From assembly GCA_029721435.1 (NCBI GenBank), contig CM056576.1, positions 110,836,666 to 110,900,665 of the forward strand: a stretch of DNA of 64,000 bases, in the 5' to 3' direction. Below are positions 34,634 to 46,600 of the stretch, piece after piece. Below the pieces are notes generated by a model that was not told the origin of the DNA, made no database searches, and was given only the letters and a program-made list of their open reading frames with translations. The stretch's first letter is position 1. Every line of letters starts with the position of its first letter. The position numbers were made by a program, and so were the translations under genes. The stretch is from Gymnothorax reevesii. Its lineage: Eukaryota > Chordata > Actinopteri > Anguilliformes > Muraenidae.

Positions 34634-37600
34634 CTGAAAGAAGGTCAACAATGGTCAAGGCACTCAATTAACTCCACATAATAACATTGTTTTTAACCTT
34701 TTATTCAGAGCACCTGATAGGGTACAGGAAAAACAAGAAGACATGGTCAACAACATCCCCCGCCAAAAAGTCTTCTTTAAAGACACCATGAACAGAGGCT
34801 CCCAAAAATGCCACAAGGCCAATAACTGTGGGGAAAAAAATCGTGGGCTTCTTATTTTCAAACTCCATCAGGGTCTTTATGGGCTTAAGCTACACACCAA
34901 ATTTGGTTTTCCTATCTCAAATAGTTTCTGAGAAAAGCTGTCCCCTTTTGAGATACCGTGGACAGAGTCCAAAAATATGGATCAAGGGCAATAACTGCGG
35001 GAAAAATAATCACGCGCATCTCATTTTTGAACTAAATCAAGGCCTTTATGGTCTGAAGCTACACACCAAATTTGGTTGTCCTAACTCAAATAATTTCTGA
35101 GAAAAGCTGTCCCTTTATCTCGGACAGACGGACGCATGGACGGACAGACGGAGCTCAAGCCTATATCCCCCTCGCACTTTGTGGCAGGTGATAAAAAGTA
35201 AATTATGCTGAAATTCATGGGCATATTATGCAGAAAATGTGCCGATGTGGAGAACACACTGGATTATGCAGAGATTTAAATAATTTTGGAGTGATAATTG
35301 CCCTTTCTGATGTATATACATGTATTCACACTTTATTCTGAAATGGTAATTTGTTATTCTTCTCAATGCATGTTAATTGGCGCTTTATGCAAATTGGGAC
35401 CATTTTTTTACCATCTGTTTAGCTCCATTAACAAGTTCCATTCTTGTGGCCAGGTGGCTGTTAAGTCCCAGTCCTGTAAATTCTTGTCGCATTGAGCATG
35501 TGGAAGTGCTCTTGCATGTACTTTCACCATTATACATAAACACCGAAACACCCCACCGAAAGAATTTCGAAAGGGGACTACAAAATGAGCAGCGAGTGTA
35601 TTCGTCCGTCCATCGGTCCATATGTCCGCCGGTTCGTCCGTCCACCAAAAATGTTAACCCTGTGCGTAATTGATCACGTTCCACATACTTCACTGCAATT
35701 TCATGAAATTTGGACGCAATGATCCTTGCGTCAAGTCACGCATGTTCCCCTGACAGGTGGAGGGTCAAAGGTCGTCTAGGGGTCAGTTGGGGGTCATTGA
35801 TCCAAAATGGTCAGAAATGTCACTGTATCCAAGTACTTCAGTGGATTTTCATGGTACTTGGGTACAATGATTGTAGGGTTGAATCACACATGTGACTCTA
35901 ACAGTTGTGGGGTCAAAGGTCATGTCAGGTCATCTGGGATCAATAATCCAAAATCTACATCAGTGGTCACTGTATCCACATACGTCAGTGGATTTTCATG
36001 AAACTTGGTGAAAATGATCCTTGGGTGAAGTCACGTGTGCCTCCACAGGTCAAAGGTCATCTCGGCCTTCAAAAGGGATATATTTCACGCATCGCATAAA
36101 TCCGAGTTAGTCTTGTTAAATATGAAAAATGTTTATTTATTTGACAGAGTATTTTATTTTAGAATGTAAACATTTGAAGCTGCCTTGGTTCAATTTCATG
36201 TCCATCTTAATCCCAAAGTAATTGAAAAGGCATTCAATTTTTGATTAACCTTCATGTCAAGCTTTCTGTGAGAATGAAACTACAGACAAGTAAAGTAAGA
36301 GAGAAAGTAATGTTGTAAATATCCAGCACACACTGAGGGGCTGCAGGGACTGTAACATTTTGTGTACTGTACTGTCCTGTGACACAGACCACTGTAATAA
36401 TTGTCCTGCTGCACTAGGGGGCTGGTCCGGACCACTGGTCTTTGGAGCACGGAACACTGCAGTAACTGTCCTGCTCCACTAGACACTGGTCCGGACCACT
36501 GGTCTTTGGAGCATGGACCACTGCAGTAACTGTCCTGCTCCACTAGGGGACTGGTTCGGACCACTGGTACGGAGTGTCTCGAGACAGTGAAATTCGCAGT
36601 CCTTGCCGGCCTCGCACCATGGTAAGGTCTCGGAACCACTGACTGAGCAGTCCATTCTCAAAATACTGCGATTAGATGGTAAATGCCTGCCTTACCCTCA
36701 GCATAACTGTTGGCCAAACTATTTATCTATCCTGCCATTTTCATAAATAAATTGTAATGAGTGTCATTGTTCAAAATGTTTGAAGCTGGTAGTCTATCAA
36801 TAAGCAGCTCGCTGCTTTTTCTATTCTGCACTAATCTGGCATATTAATGAAGCAGCTAGTGACACCTAACTAAACCCGATGAATATAAAGCAAAATTACC
36901 GATATTGCGTCATCTTATTCTCGAAAATATGAATGCTCCCAACAGATTATTTTTATCTAGCCTAGCAGGAGAACATTAAAAATGATCGGCAGGCTTGGAA
37001 AGTAATGTTAATAAATTGCAGCCTGTCCAAACATTACGGTCGGCTGTTAATCTCGGTTGATTATTGTGCTTTCTTTCTGCACCGTGAAAACATAATTTTA
37101 AATAGAAGGCTATACTCAGGCAGAGGTGTGTGCTAGTTTAAGCTAGTTGTAATCTCAACTCAATTTCATTGATGGAATCACACCATACCTCACTCTTCTT
37201 GCCTTCTACCTAAAATTAGGTCTGTCTGCTGAATAAAAGCACCACGATCTAGCCTACTGATATAATCGCGACTGAAAAGAGTTAGGCTACTAGAATCCAT
37301 CAGTGTAACAATGTTTCGAGAATGACTTTTGGTAAAAGTCAAATATGAAATAATAACTCAAATTGTCTTGGCTTATCATAATATTGTGAATAGATTGATT
37401 TATGTCGGCTATTTATAAAGAAAGGCAGCAAGTTATCAGTAACGGTAATGAATTCTAATCACATGTTTTCCAGCTTAGATTATCTCAGTATAGGTGCTTC
37501 TTTTTACCCCAAAGAAAAATGTTTTATGACAGGAGACCATGACTACGCCTATCAGAAATGTAATACAATTGTAATACAAAAAGTAATATTATATTCAAGT

Positions 37601-40600
37601 CTAATAATTGTACAGGTGAAATTTCCTCTTAACTGGCCGGTGTCAGAATTACCTCACCCCCGTGCGATCTAACAGCGACAATAAAATGGGCTACATTCAG
37701 TACATAAATGTAATTTAATTATAATTAGGTCTATGCACTGTCATTCAAGGACGATTTTTTTATCTCCAGTGAGAGCGACATTTCAGAATTCTTCTGCGAA
37801 TGAAGGTAATTTCGGTGACTAGTGTGGTGTCCTCTATTTATGTTTTCTAGTCAGACAGCTGTTCCAATCGGACAGCTGACCAGGCAGGAAAAAAATGGCG
37901 AGTGCATATTGTCAGGCCACATTGATTGTTACTGGCTTATTTAACAGGCTTCAAATATTTTGAACAATTAGACCTACAGTCCTGACGATTTAATTATTCA
38001 AATAGCAGCTAAAAAATTATTTGGCCAACAGTGACGCTGAGGTTAAAGCAGCCATTTATTCCTAGCATGGATTGTACAGTCAGTGGTTCCAAGACCTACC
38101 TCTGCAAGGCCACTGAAGGCAAAATTTCACTGTCTCAAGACACCCCGGACCAGTAGTCCGGACCAGTACCCTAGTGGAGCAGGACAGTTACTGCAGTGGT
38201 CCGTGCTCCAAAGACCAGTGGTCTGGACCAGTCCCCTAGTGGAGCAGGACAGTTACTGCAGTGATCCGTGCTCCAAAGACCAGTGGCCCGGACCAGCCCC
38301 CTAGTGGAGCAGGACAGTTACTGCAGTGGTCCTTGCTCCAAAGACCAGTGGTATGGACCAGTCCCCTAGTAGAGCAGGACAGTTACTGCAGTGGTCCGTG
38401 CTCCAAAGGCCAGTTGCCCGGACCAGCCTGCTAGTGGAGCAGGCAGTAATTACAGTGGTTCGTATTACAGGACAGTTCAGTACAAAAAATGTTACAGCCC
38501 CCTCTGAGGAGCTTAACACATTGCCCATGACAACAATGTGCAAATATGGGGCTCAATAAATATTTTCCTGGTTTTTGTTTTAAGTGATGTGTGAAATTCT
38601 CAGAAATGCTGTAATACTTAGATCTCCAACTGTGGTGGAGGTAAGTACATGTTTTCCATCACTATTATGCCCTATATCACTCAAGAGCATCAAGAGTAGG
38701 CCCCACCAGTTTAAAACTGCAAGTTTTTTTGAGAAAAATAGGAGAATGGATTTGAGATGCCTTTCAGTGAGCATGATGAAAATATTCTGCATTAGAATGG
38801 TAGTGAAATAACAGTTTATTACCGTCCTTTTTGGTCAAAAAGGTAACATTTGCCTGCGTTTGCTGCTTTGCTATCTAATAAATGTGACAGGCATGGTACT
38901 TTTGTATAAGTAACCAGTAATAATGCTACAATTTGCAATGATAAAAAAAAAAAAAAATCTTGACTTTGTTCCTTAATATGCTTTACACAGCGCTAGGAAC
39001 TAGGAACTTTAAATTGTCATGAAAGTTTATCATTCCTACCTCTTTTGGAGCATCAGAGGCAATGTACACAGCAAAGATTTGCTTCGCTTTAGAAATTAGT
39101 TTGTTTTCAGAGCTGGTCCCCTTGTAGTCCTCGCAAGCTAACCAAAACTCAATATTCTCCTCACTGAATTCCGATCTCAGGAACTGGGTGAATGTTTCCA
39201 GGCCATCTGCAATGACAGGAAGATGAGGAGAAACTGAGGAACTGTAAATTTCCCTGCGCAGAAAACATACAGTCAAACAGCATAAAATCCCGCCCCCCCC
39301 TCCTCCCCCCAAAAAAACAACCAAACAAAAAAAAAACTTAAAACATGTTTTGATGTGTTCTCAATGAATTACCTTGAAATTTATGTGAAGTTCTTGCCAT
39401 GGGTACCAACATTGTTTGCCACTTTGCCAATGTTGAATTTCTTTCATGGAGCAGAGTTATAATCCCATTGCATTCTTTCAGTTGTCAGCTCTCTTGTTAG
39501 TGCCATGTTTCCTCTTAATTAGCCAAATTCAACACCTCATTAAGGTCTGCAAGCACTCTTTAAATTGCAGACTACTTAACAAACTCGTATTTGTGCTGGT
39601 GTTTAATTGGGAAATTACAATTACAAGGCGATTTCATTCTTTTTTCCTCAACATTCAGTGAGTTCATATATTTTTCTTGTACTTAATCTTGAAAAAATAT
39701 GCCATTAATTAAACTAATTCATTTAATTAGTTTGAGATCTGTTTTATGAAGTCAGAATGTTAATCTTAAGAACAAAAAATTGTTTTTTTTTTAGATATGC
39801 AATTTTTATTCATAGTGAAATAGCAAAACTGCATGTGCATCCTCCAAGAGTGGTGATTCCATTTATCCCAGGTGTTGTATTAAATATTTCACTGAACTTA
39901 AACATATGGTTAATGAGGTTGTTTGGCCATAACATTATATAAATATAATTTTCAAAAATTGTATCTCAAAGATAAAACTTATTCCCCATGTATTCTTTTT
40001 GTTCCATATTGGTCAAAATTTTAATTCTGCCTCCTCTGAGCCCAAACATGAGACCTGTTCATTTTCTTTGATGCAATTTGACTTTGGAACGTGGCATATA
40101 TTACTTTTTTAATGAGTGTGTTTGAGCTAAACCTAGAGGGAAAGGATCTTTTTTCCTTGGGAAGTGAAGACCATTAAGCCCTTGAGATGAAATTTTGACC
40201 TCTTTAACATGGATGAAAAATGCTTGTGGTCGCATGCACCAATACTATACTTTGGCTTCCTGTGCTATGAACAAAAGCTGTAGTTAGGTTGATTGTCTGA
40301 ATGCCACGACAGTTGCTTATCACAAGTAGGTTAAAATAACTAACATGTCTGGTTCTGAGATTCAATAGGTCGGTAAATCTCACCTGAATCACTCATCAGG
40401 TCTTCAAAAGAGTCACTCCATTTCAGTGCGTCTTCTGGCGAGATACTGAAAAAAATTATGCATTTACACTCCAATCATCAATACTTTTCATCACAATAAG
40501 AGTCATTTTCTTCTTCGATTTGGTGGAAGTTTGCATTGATTAGCATTACTGCTAAAAACCCCAGTCCTTTTTCAAAAGAAAAAAAGGATGGTAGGGATGG

Positions 40601-43600
40601 TATGGATGCAGGTGTAGGGAAACAGGATTTTTGGGTATTGGCAATATGAGGTGAGCCAGACGGTTTGATCAATAGGTATTGAATGTGTATTTGGAGATAA
40701 ATAGAGGCTGTCAGATCCGACAGGGCATATCAACTATTTGCTAATTCCAGCCGGGATCTCCGTTTGTCTTCAGTTCCGACAGGACACAATATGCACCAGC
40801 ACTTTTTAGTTGGAGGTTCCATATGCCCACATATGGAGCTCACTTCCGAGGGTTGGGAGTCTATTGAACCAATTATGTTGAGAGGTTTAGGTGAAGCCCA
40901 ATTGTAGAGTATTTCTTTTTATCAATGTGTAAATCCCAGGACCAATCAGCAACAGCTTCTAAAAACGTTTAAGAAATCATATGCTAATGTCTGTACTTTA
41001 ACATGTATAAAGTTTCTCATGAAATTAATGAATTTTGAAGCCTGCATCATGCTGTTGTTCCCACGGCCGGCTGTGTTATTAACTTTTTTCTGCATTTGCT
41101 ACGAACATCGGAGTCTACTTCTTCAACGGGACAATATTTGTGGTTTTTCATTAATTAACCAACCCAGGTAAGGCAACTGAAAAAGAAAGCAGTGATTTGC
41201 AAATCATCTTTGAACTGCATGAAATTTAAAGCAGTATATTCCATTTTTTACCTCTTAATTAAGTGTTCTTTTTTTTGGAAGTCAAGACTCATTCTGAATT
41301 TGATGCCTGAGACACGTAACAAATAAGTCAGGACAGGAGCAATGTACGACTTAGAAACTGTTGAACAGGTGACGTTTTCATGCTTGGATATAAAAGAAGC
41401 ATCCACAAAACGTTCAGGTCTTTACAAAAAATAAGCAGTTGAAGACTTTGCAAAAAATTGCATGATTGAATAATCCAATTTTTCAATAACATCATAAAAC
41501 AACAAAAGAACACCCACTACAGTGCATGATATTATTCAATGATCTGGAAAAATCTGCAAGGAATGAAGGTGAAAGCTTATTCTGAGTTCCCTTGATCACC
41601 AATGTTTGAGATGGAGCTGCAATGAAATCTGAGATTTTAAAATGGACGTAACAACATAGCCTGAGACTACTTTTGAAAGCTTTTGCCGATTAAAAATATA
41701 ATTATTGGCAAAAAAAATCATCTCCAGTTAGTACTAATTTGAGGTAAAAAAGTTATCATCTGCTATTGGAGTTTGTCAGAGCTCTTTGAATGAGCTACTC
41801 GAACGCATACAAGGGGACCATTGATACTGAATGACATATACTTGTACATGTCCATATATGCAGCGACAGCTGGTGGTGATATTGTGTGGGTGGGTTAAAC
41901 AACCGTTACACTGATCTCGCTGCAACAAGTACAAGTACAAGTGCTGTACAACAACACAACTCATAATTACCCACAAGAATGGCTTCATGCTAAAAAGAAG
42001 TCTTGCTGTGTCACTTTGTTATCTGATATCTGATACTGATCTGTACAACAGCGTAGCTTTCTAAACAGAGAGTATAGCTGGTTGACTGGCCTACTTGCAC
42101 TCCAGACTCGTCTCCCATTTTGAAAACATGCCATGACAGTGAAAACCCCAGATATTTCAGTAGTTGAAGGCATATATCCTTCAAAAAGTAGCTAAGTCAT
42201 TTGTCTGGGAGCCCTGTGGTCGTGTGTTCAAATCCCAGCTGTGCCATTAGGTCTGCATATGCAAGGGAATGATTGTCTCAGTCTCCTTGGAGATAACCCA
42301 TTTAATCCCAAGTAAACTCATTAGTTGCACCACTGTTTACTGCCCACTCCTGGTTGGCTGGGTGCATACGGCTGTACTTGCAAATTATACACTGACTGCA
42401 TCACCTCTGATGGCATCGCACATGTGACTGGAGGTGTATTTGCATAGTGCAAAAGAAGTGAGGGCCGGTGGTCATATGAGTCAGACAAATCACATGCCAC
42501 ATCACTGCATCCTCCTTATGAGTCAATGAGAACAGGTTGCTGTGGTGGACTAAATAGTTTGGCTATGTTCAGGCTTGGGTAAAAAGGAAGGAAAACAAAA
42601 AAAGAGTGGCTTTCTTTCTCATACTAAGAAAGCATTGCATTCAAAATGGAGGATGCCAATGGGTGAGCCCAATTGGAAAAGTCTGTCAATATCAACAGAG
42701 CATTCCAGATTATAATCCATCAAGACAAACTAATTTAAAGAACCATCACAAAGGCTGCTCCATATTTTGTCACGCGTGTCAGCCGTGCAACAAAGTTTGT
42801 CACTGAAATTAACAGTTTTGTGGAATAATGTTTTTTCTTTAGTTTTTTATTGTGTGTGTATGTGACATAGTGCTTCAGATAACTCATAGTTTTACTGTAC
42901 TTTTTCGGACACATTTCTCTTGGTTTGAACATGGTCTTACTTGGGGGTCTTGGAGGTGGGTTTTTTTTCTGGACTGACGTTTTCATGGGACCCCGATCGG
43001 GTCATCAGAAGGCTCAGTCTGCTTTTCTTCTCCTTCTCTTTACATCTGAGGGGAAAATTCAATCGGCTGCATTAGTCTGACCGCTAAATACATTAGCCGT
43101 CACCAAAAAACAAAACAATTGTTAATTATTTCAACCTTTTTTGAAGAGGACAGTAAAATAAAATATTTAGATATATTGACTTTGTTGATTTCACAATGTA
43201 ATTAACATAGAAGGATTCAATTGGCTTACAATCATTTTTGTAATATAACAGTAAAACACATCGTATTTACACATCCCTGAATACATTTTCATGAAATTTA
43301 AAATTCCTATCATCATACCGCACTAAGTACCATATGCTACAGTGTGCAGTGATGATTACACACCACCATGTTCACCTAAAAGTGGTCTCAGTATATTACC
43401 TCTGTATAATTTTTTGGTGAATATGTACTGAAAAATACTGTTGTAGGCGATGAAAACAAAAGAAGGAAAAAAAAAACATTCCCATGAGTATAATGAGGTA
43501 AAAATGTGGTAATGAGCAAAAGCACTGAAAACATCATTTTTTTTTCATAACTATTGAAAGGTGTTTGGAGAGGGATTGAGTCATAAAATGCTTATTTAGT

Positions 43601-46600
43601 TATAAATTGCTTATCCTTGATTGACCTAGGTTGTGGCCTGGGTCTGCGTAATTGTAAATCATTGCAATCTAACCTGTACTTAAAGAAATGTGCTTTCTGT
43701 AACTGTATGAGATGAGATGTGCGTATTTCCTCTAAAGTCTAGGGAACCTGCGAGGCCAGACCGTATATATCGCTGTACAGTTTGTTCATGTGTAGCTTGC
43801 TGGGCCTAAATAAGACCTAAGACCTAAGAAAACGTAAATCACTTCAGGGGAAGAAACTCCTTCTCCCTGGGCGAAAGAGATTCATGGAGCTATAATCTAC
43901 ATGGGTTGCACGCACACAGCTGTAATGAATCAGTCCGAGGGGGAGGGCATTATGATATTCTGCTCATACAAATATTCAAGCAAAAGAGGAATTCAGTGTC
44001 TTTGTTCTTTGTAACGGGGACCCTATGTGCACGTAGTAAAGACTGAATCACATCTTTTACCATCTCTGTCTCAAGTGTTTTCTTGCAGGAATACAAATTA
44101 CAATTCCCACAACATATTGCAAATTTTATTTTTTTTACTCTTGGATAGCCTGAATGCATATTTGAAGGCTTAATCCATGATTATTGATGCAAAAATATTT
44201 GTCCATACTGGTCTGAGGCATTCAGTGTTAAATACGATGGCGCGATGGGAGGATCTCCTTGAGAGATTGTTCATAGCCACATTGTGGCCTTACATGATGC
44301 TGGAGAGATTAAATGCTGCCATGGCACTGTAAGAAACATCATCAAGCATTTCAAGGAGACTAGTTCTGTAACACCATGCCTCCAGCCCTCTAACTCACCA
44401 GCTTATTAAGACCCGGACCGCATTCCACACTCTCAATCATTGTCTGCATCTGTTCCCTATTGCCCACCTGCTATATCATTTCTCTATATAAAGTAGAGCT
44501 TCACACTCATTCGGTGCGAAGTCTCATAAGCCTCACGAGCCTGTTGCTTCACAATAGCCTTGTTCAGACTTAGATCCAGCATATTCGGATGTATTTGCAA
44601 AACTTTAATTTAGCACTGTTCTTTGCGTTTTATGTTCAGTGCTTCTCTTTTTGTAACCAGGAACTTTGTTTCCTTGTTTATTTATATTTGTGACAGTTAG
44701 GCAGTGTTTCCTTAGTCACAGCTCTTCGTATAACTAATATGATCCAGAAACCTCATTTCCTTCTTCCTTTGTACTGTACTTTGTTCTACTTTGCCTTCCT
44801 GCATTGCCGAGAAGGCATAATAAACCCAATCTCTCTTTGCACCTGAGTCCAGTTCCCACTGTTCCTGTTCTCTGTACACTCTCAACTTGTACGCAGAGCG
44901 AACCCTTACAGGTTCACTGAAAACTAGTGGCAATAAAGGTACAAAGTGGAAGTTAAGTGCTTCTGACGTTTCTTATCTCCATTATGATATTAATAGTGCC
45001 AGAAGTGAAGAAATGTAAGTATAAAGCTATACTATTTTCAGATGCCTGTGTGAAAATTGTCTGATCGGTTGTGTTGCTGCCAAGAGCTAGCAACATCAAA
45101 AAAAGTCTTGAGTTTGCCAAGGCATTCAAGGAGTGGACACCAGTGGACTGGGAACAAGTCCTTTGGACCGATGAATCAAAATTCAAAATTTTCTCACCCT
45201 AACGCAGAACTTATGAGTGCTGTAGACTTGGAGAATGTTTCAAAAAAGACTAATTAGCCCCTTCAGTAATACAAGAATGTGGTAATAATATGGTTTGGGG
45301 TTCTGCTCGAAAATGAATGGCATCATGGATCAAAAGAAGTATCACAGCATCCTTGCCAGGCACGCATTGACATCTGGAAAGAGACTGTTCAGGGATTTTA
45401 TTTTCAACGAGATAATGACCTGTAAACACACTTCTAAGTTGGGCAAGAATTAGTCAGAAAGAAAGTTCTTGTGACATAAAAGTTATGACTTGGCCTGCTC
45501 AGTGTTCAAACCTTAATCCGACTGTAACATCAAAGAATCTCTTTGGAATGAACTTCGAACCATATGAAATGGCTTTGTAAGCGAGGAAATTTAAAAAAAA
45601 ATACATATGTGTGAAAACTATGCCTGAAAGAGTAAATGCTGTCTTCAAAGCAAAGGGTGGACACACTAGATATTGGCTTTTTCTCTCAGAAAGACATTAT
45701 TCTTGTTTTCACTATATATTATCTGTTTAGTTACGTATTTTTATCTATGTAATCCAATATTACATGAAATAAATACTTGAATAGTACTTGGTTTCTGATT
45801 TATCATCAATTTGTTAAGTGTAGAATCATCACTACACACTACTGTATTGAGAGGTACATAGCAGGTAATAACCCATTCCAGAGATATTCTGCTTGTAAAG
45901 TGTCTCTTTTTGTCTTCCTAGGGATGCTGCATGGTGACTGGGTATATTTATTTATGCCAGTGAATCAGAAACCAGTTCAAACCAAATAAAGTAGGAAATT
46001 CAGTTTACTCTGTAATCAAGTACTTTAATTCAGCAATTAAATTCTGAAGTGTTACAAAAATTTACACGCCCTCAGGCTCTGTCAGAGCAGGAGTGAAGTG
46101 CAAATATGTCATAATAACAGCTACTGTGCTCAGGCTTGCAGTGGAAGATTGATAAAGTTAAATATTCTATTCTAGTGCCTCCAGGTCTAGGGGGGCCTGA
46201 GTAGAAATCTTGGCACCCCTGTGATAGAGGACACAAGCCAACCAAATTTGATAAAATTTGCTGATAAACATACATTATCTTTTTCAAAATATCTGATGCT
46301 TTCCCTTTTATGGTTTTCAATGCAACATTTTTTTTGTTCCCTTACTGCTTTGAAACAAACACTGCCTTCCACCATCCAATATGTTGACTTTGTAATTCAC
46401 ACTTTAAGTGCTAGTATGCTTCCTCATCATATAGATAATTATTGGTTTTAGCATTATGTCTGCACACTCCAACTTACAGCTTGCCATTGATTGTGTACAA
46501 AAATGGCAAAGATGAATGAATTAAGTTTTATTACTGTATTATGCCACATACAGACCAATCACGTGGGATTACAAGACAACATGATATAAAGTACAAGTTG

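Noticed and set aside
34268..34681. 137-codon plus-strand open frame
   Set aside because: It is the antisense shadow of rgs18 exon 5, whose minus-strand translation is clearly an RGS domain end.
38172..38450. CRISPR-like repeat array
   Set aside because: The 65-bp units are contiguous tandem repeats without spacers, within a eukaryotic transposon arm.
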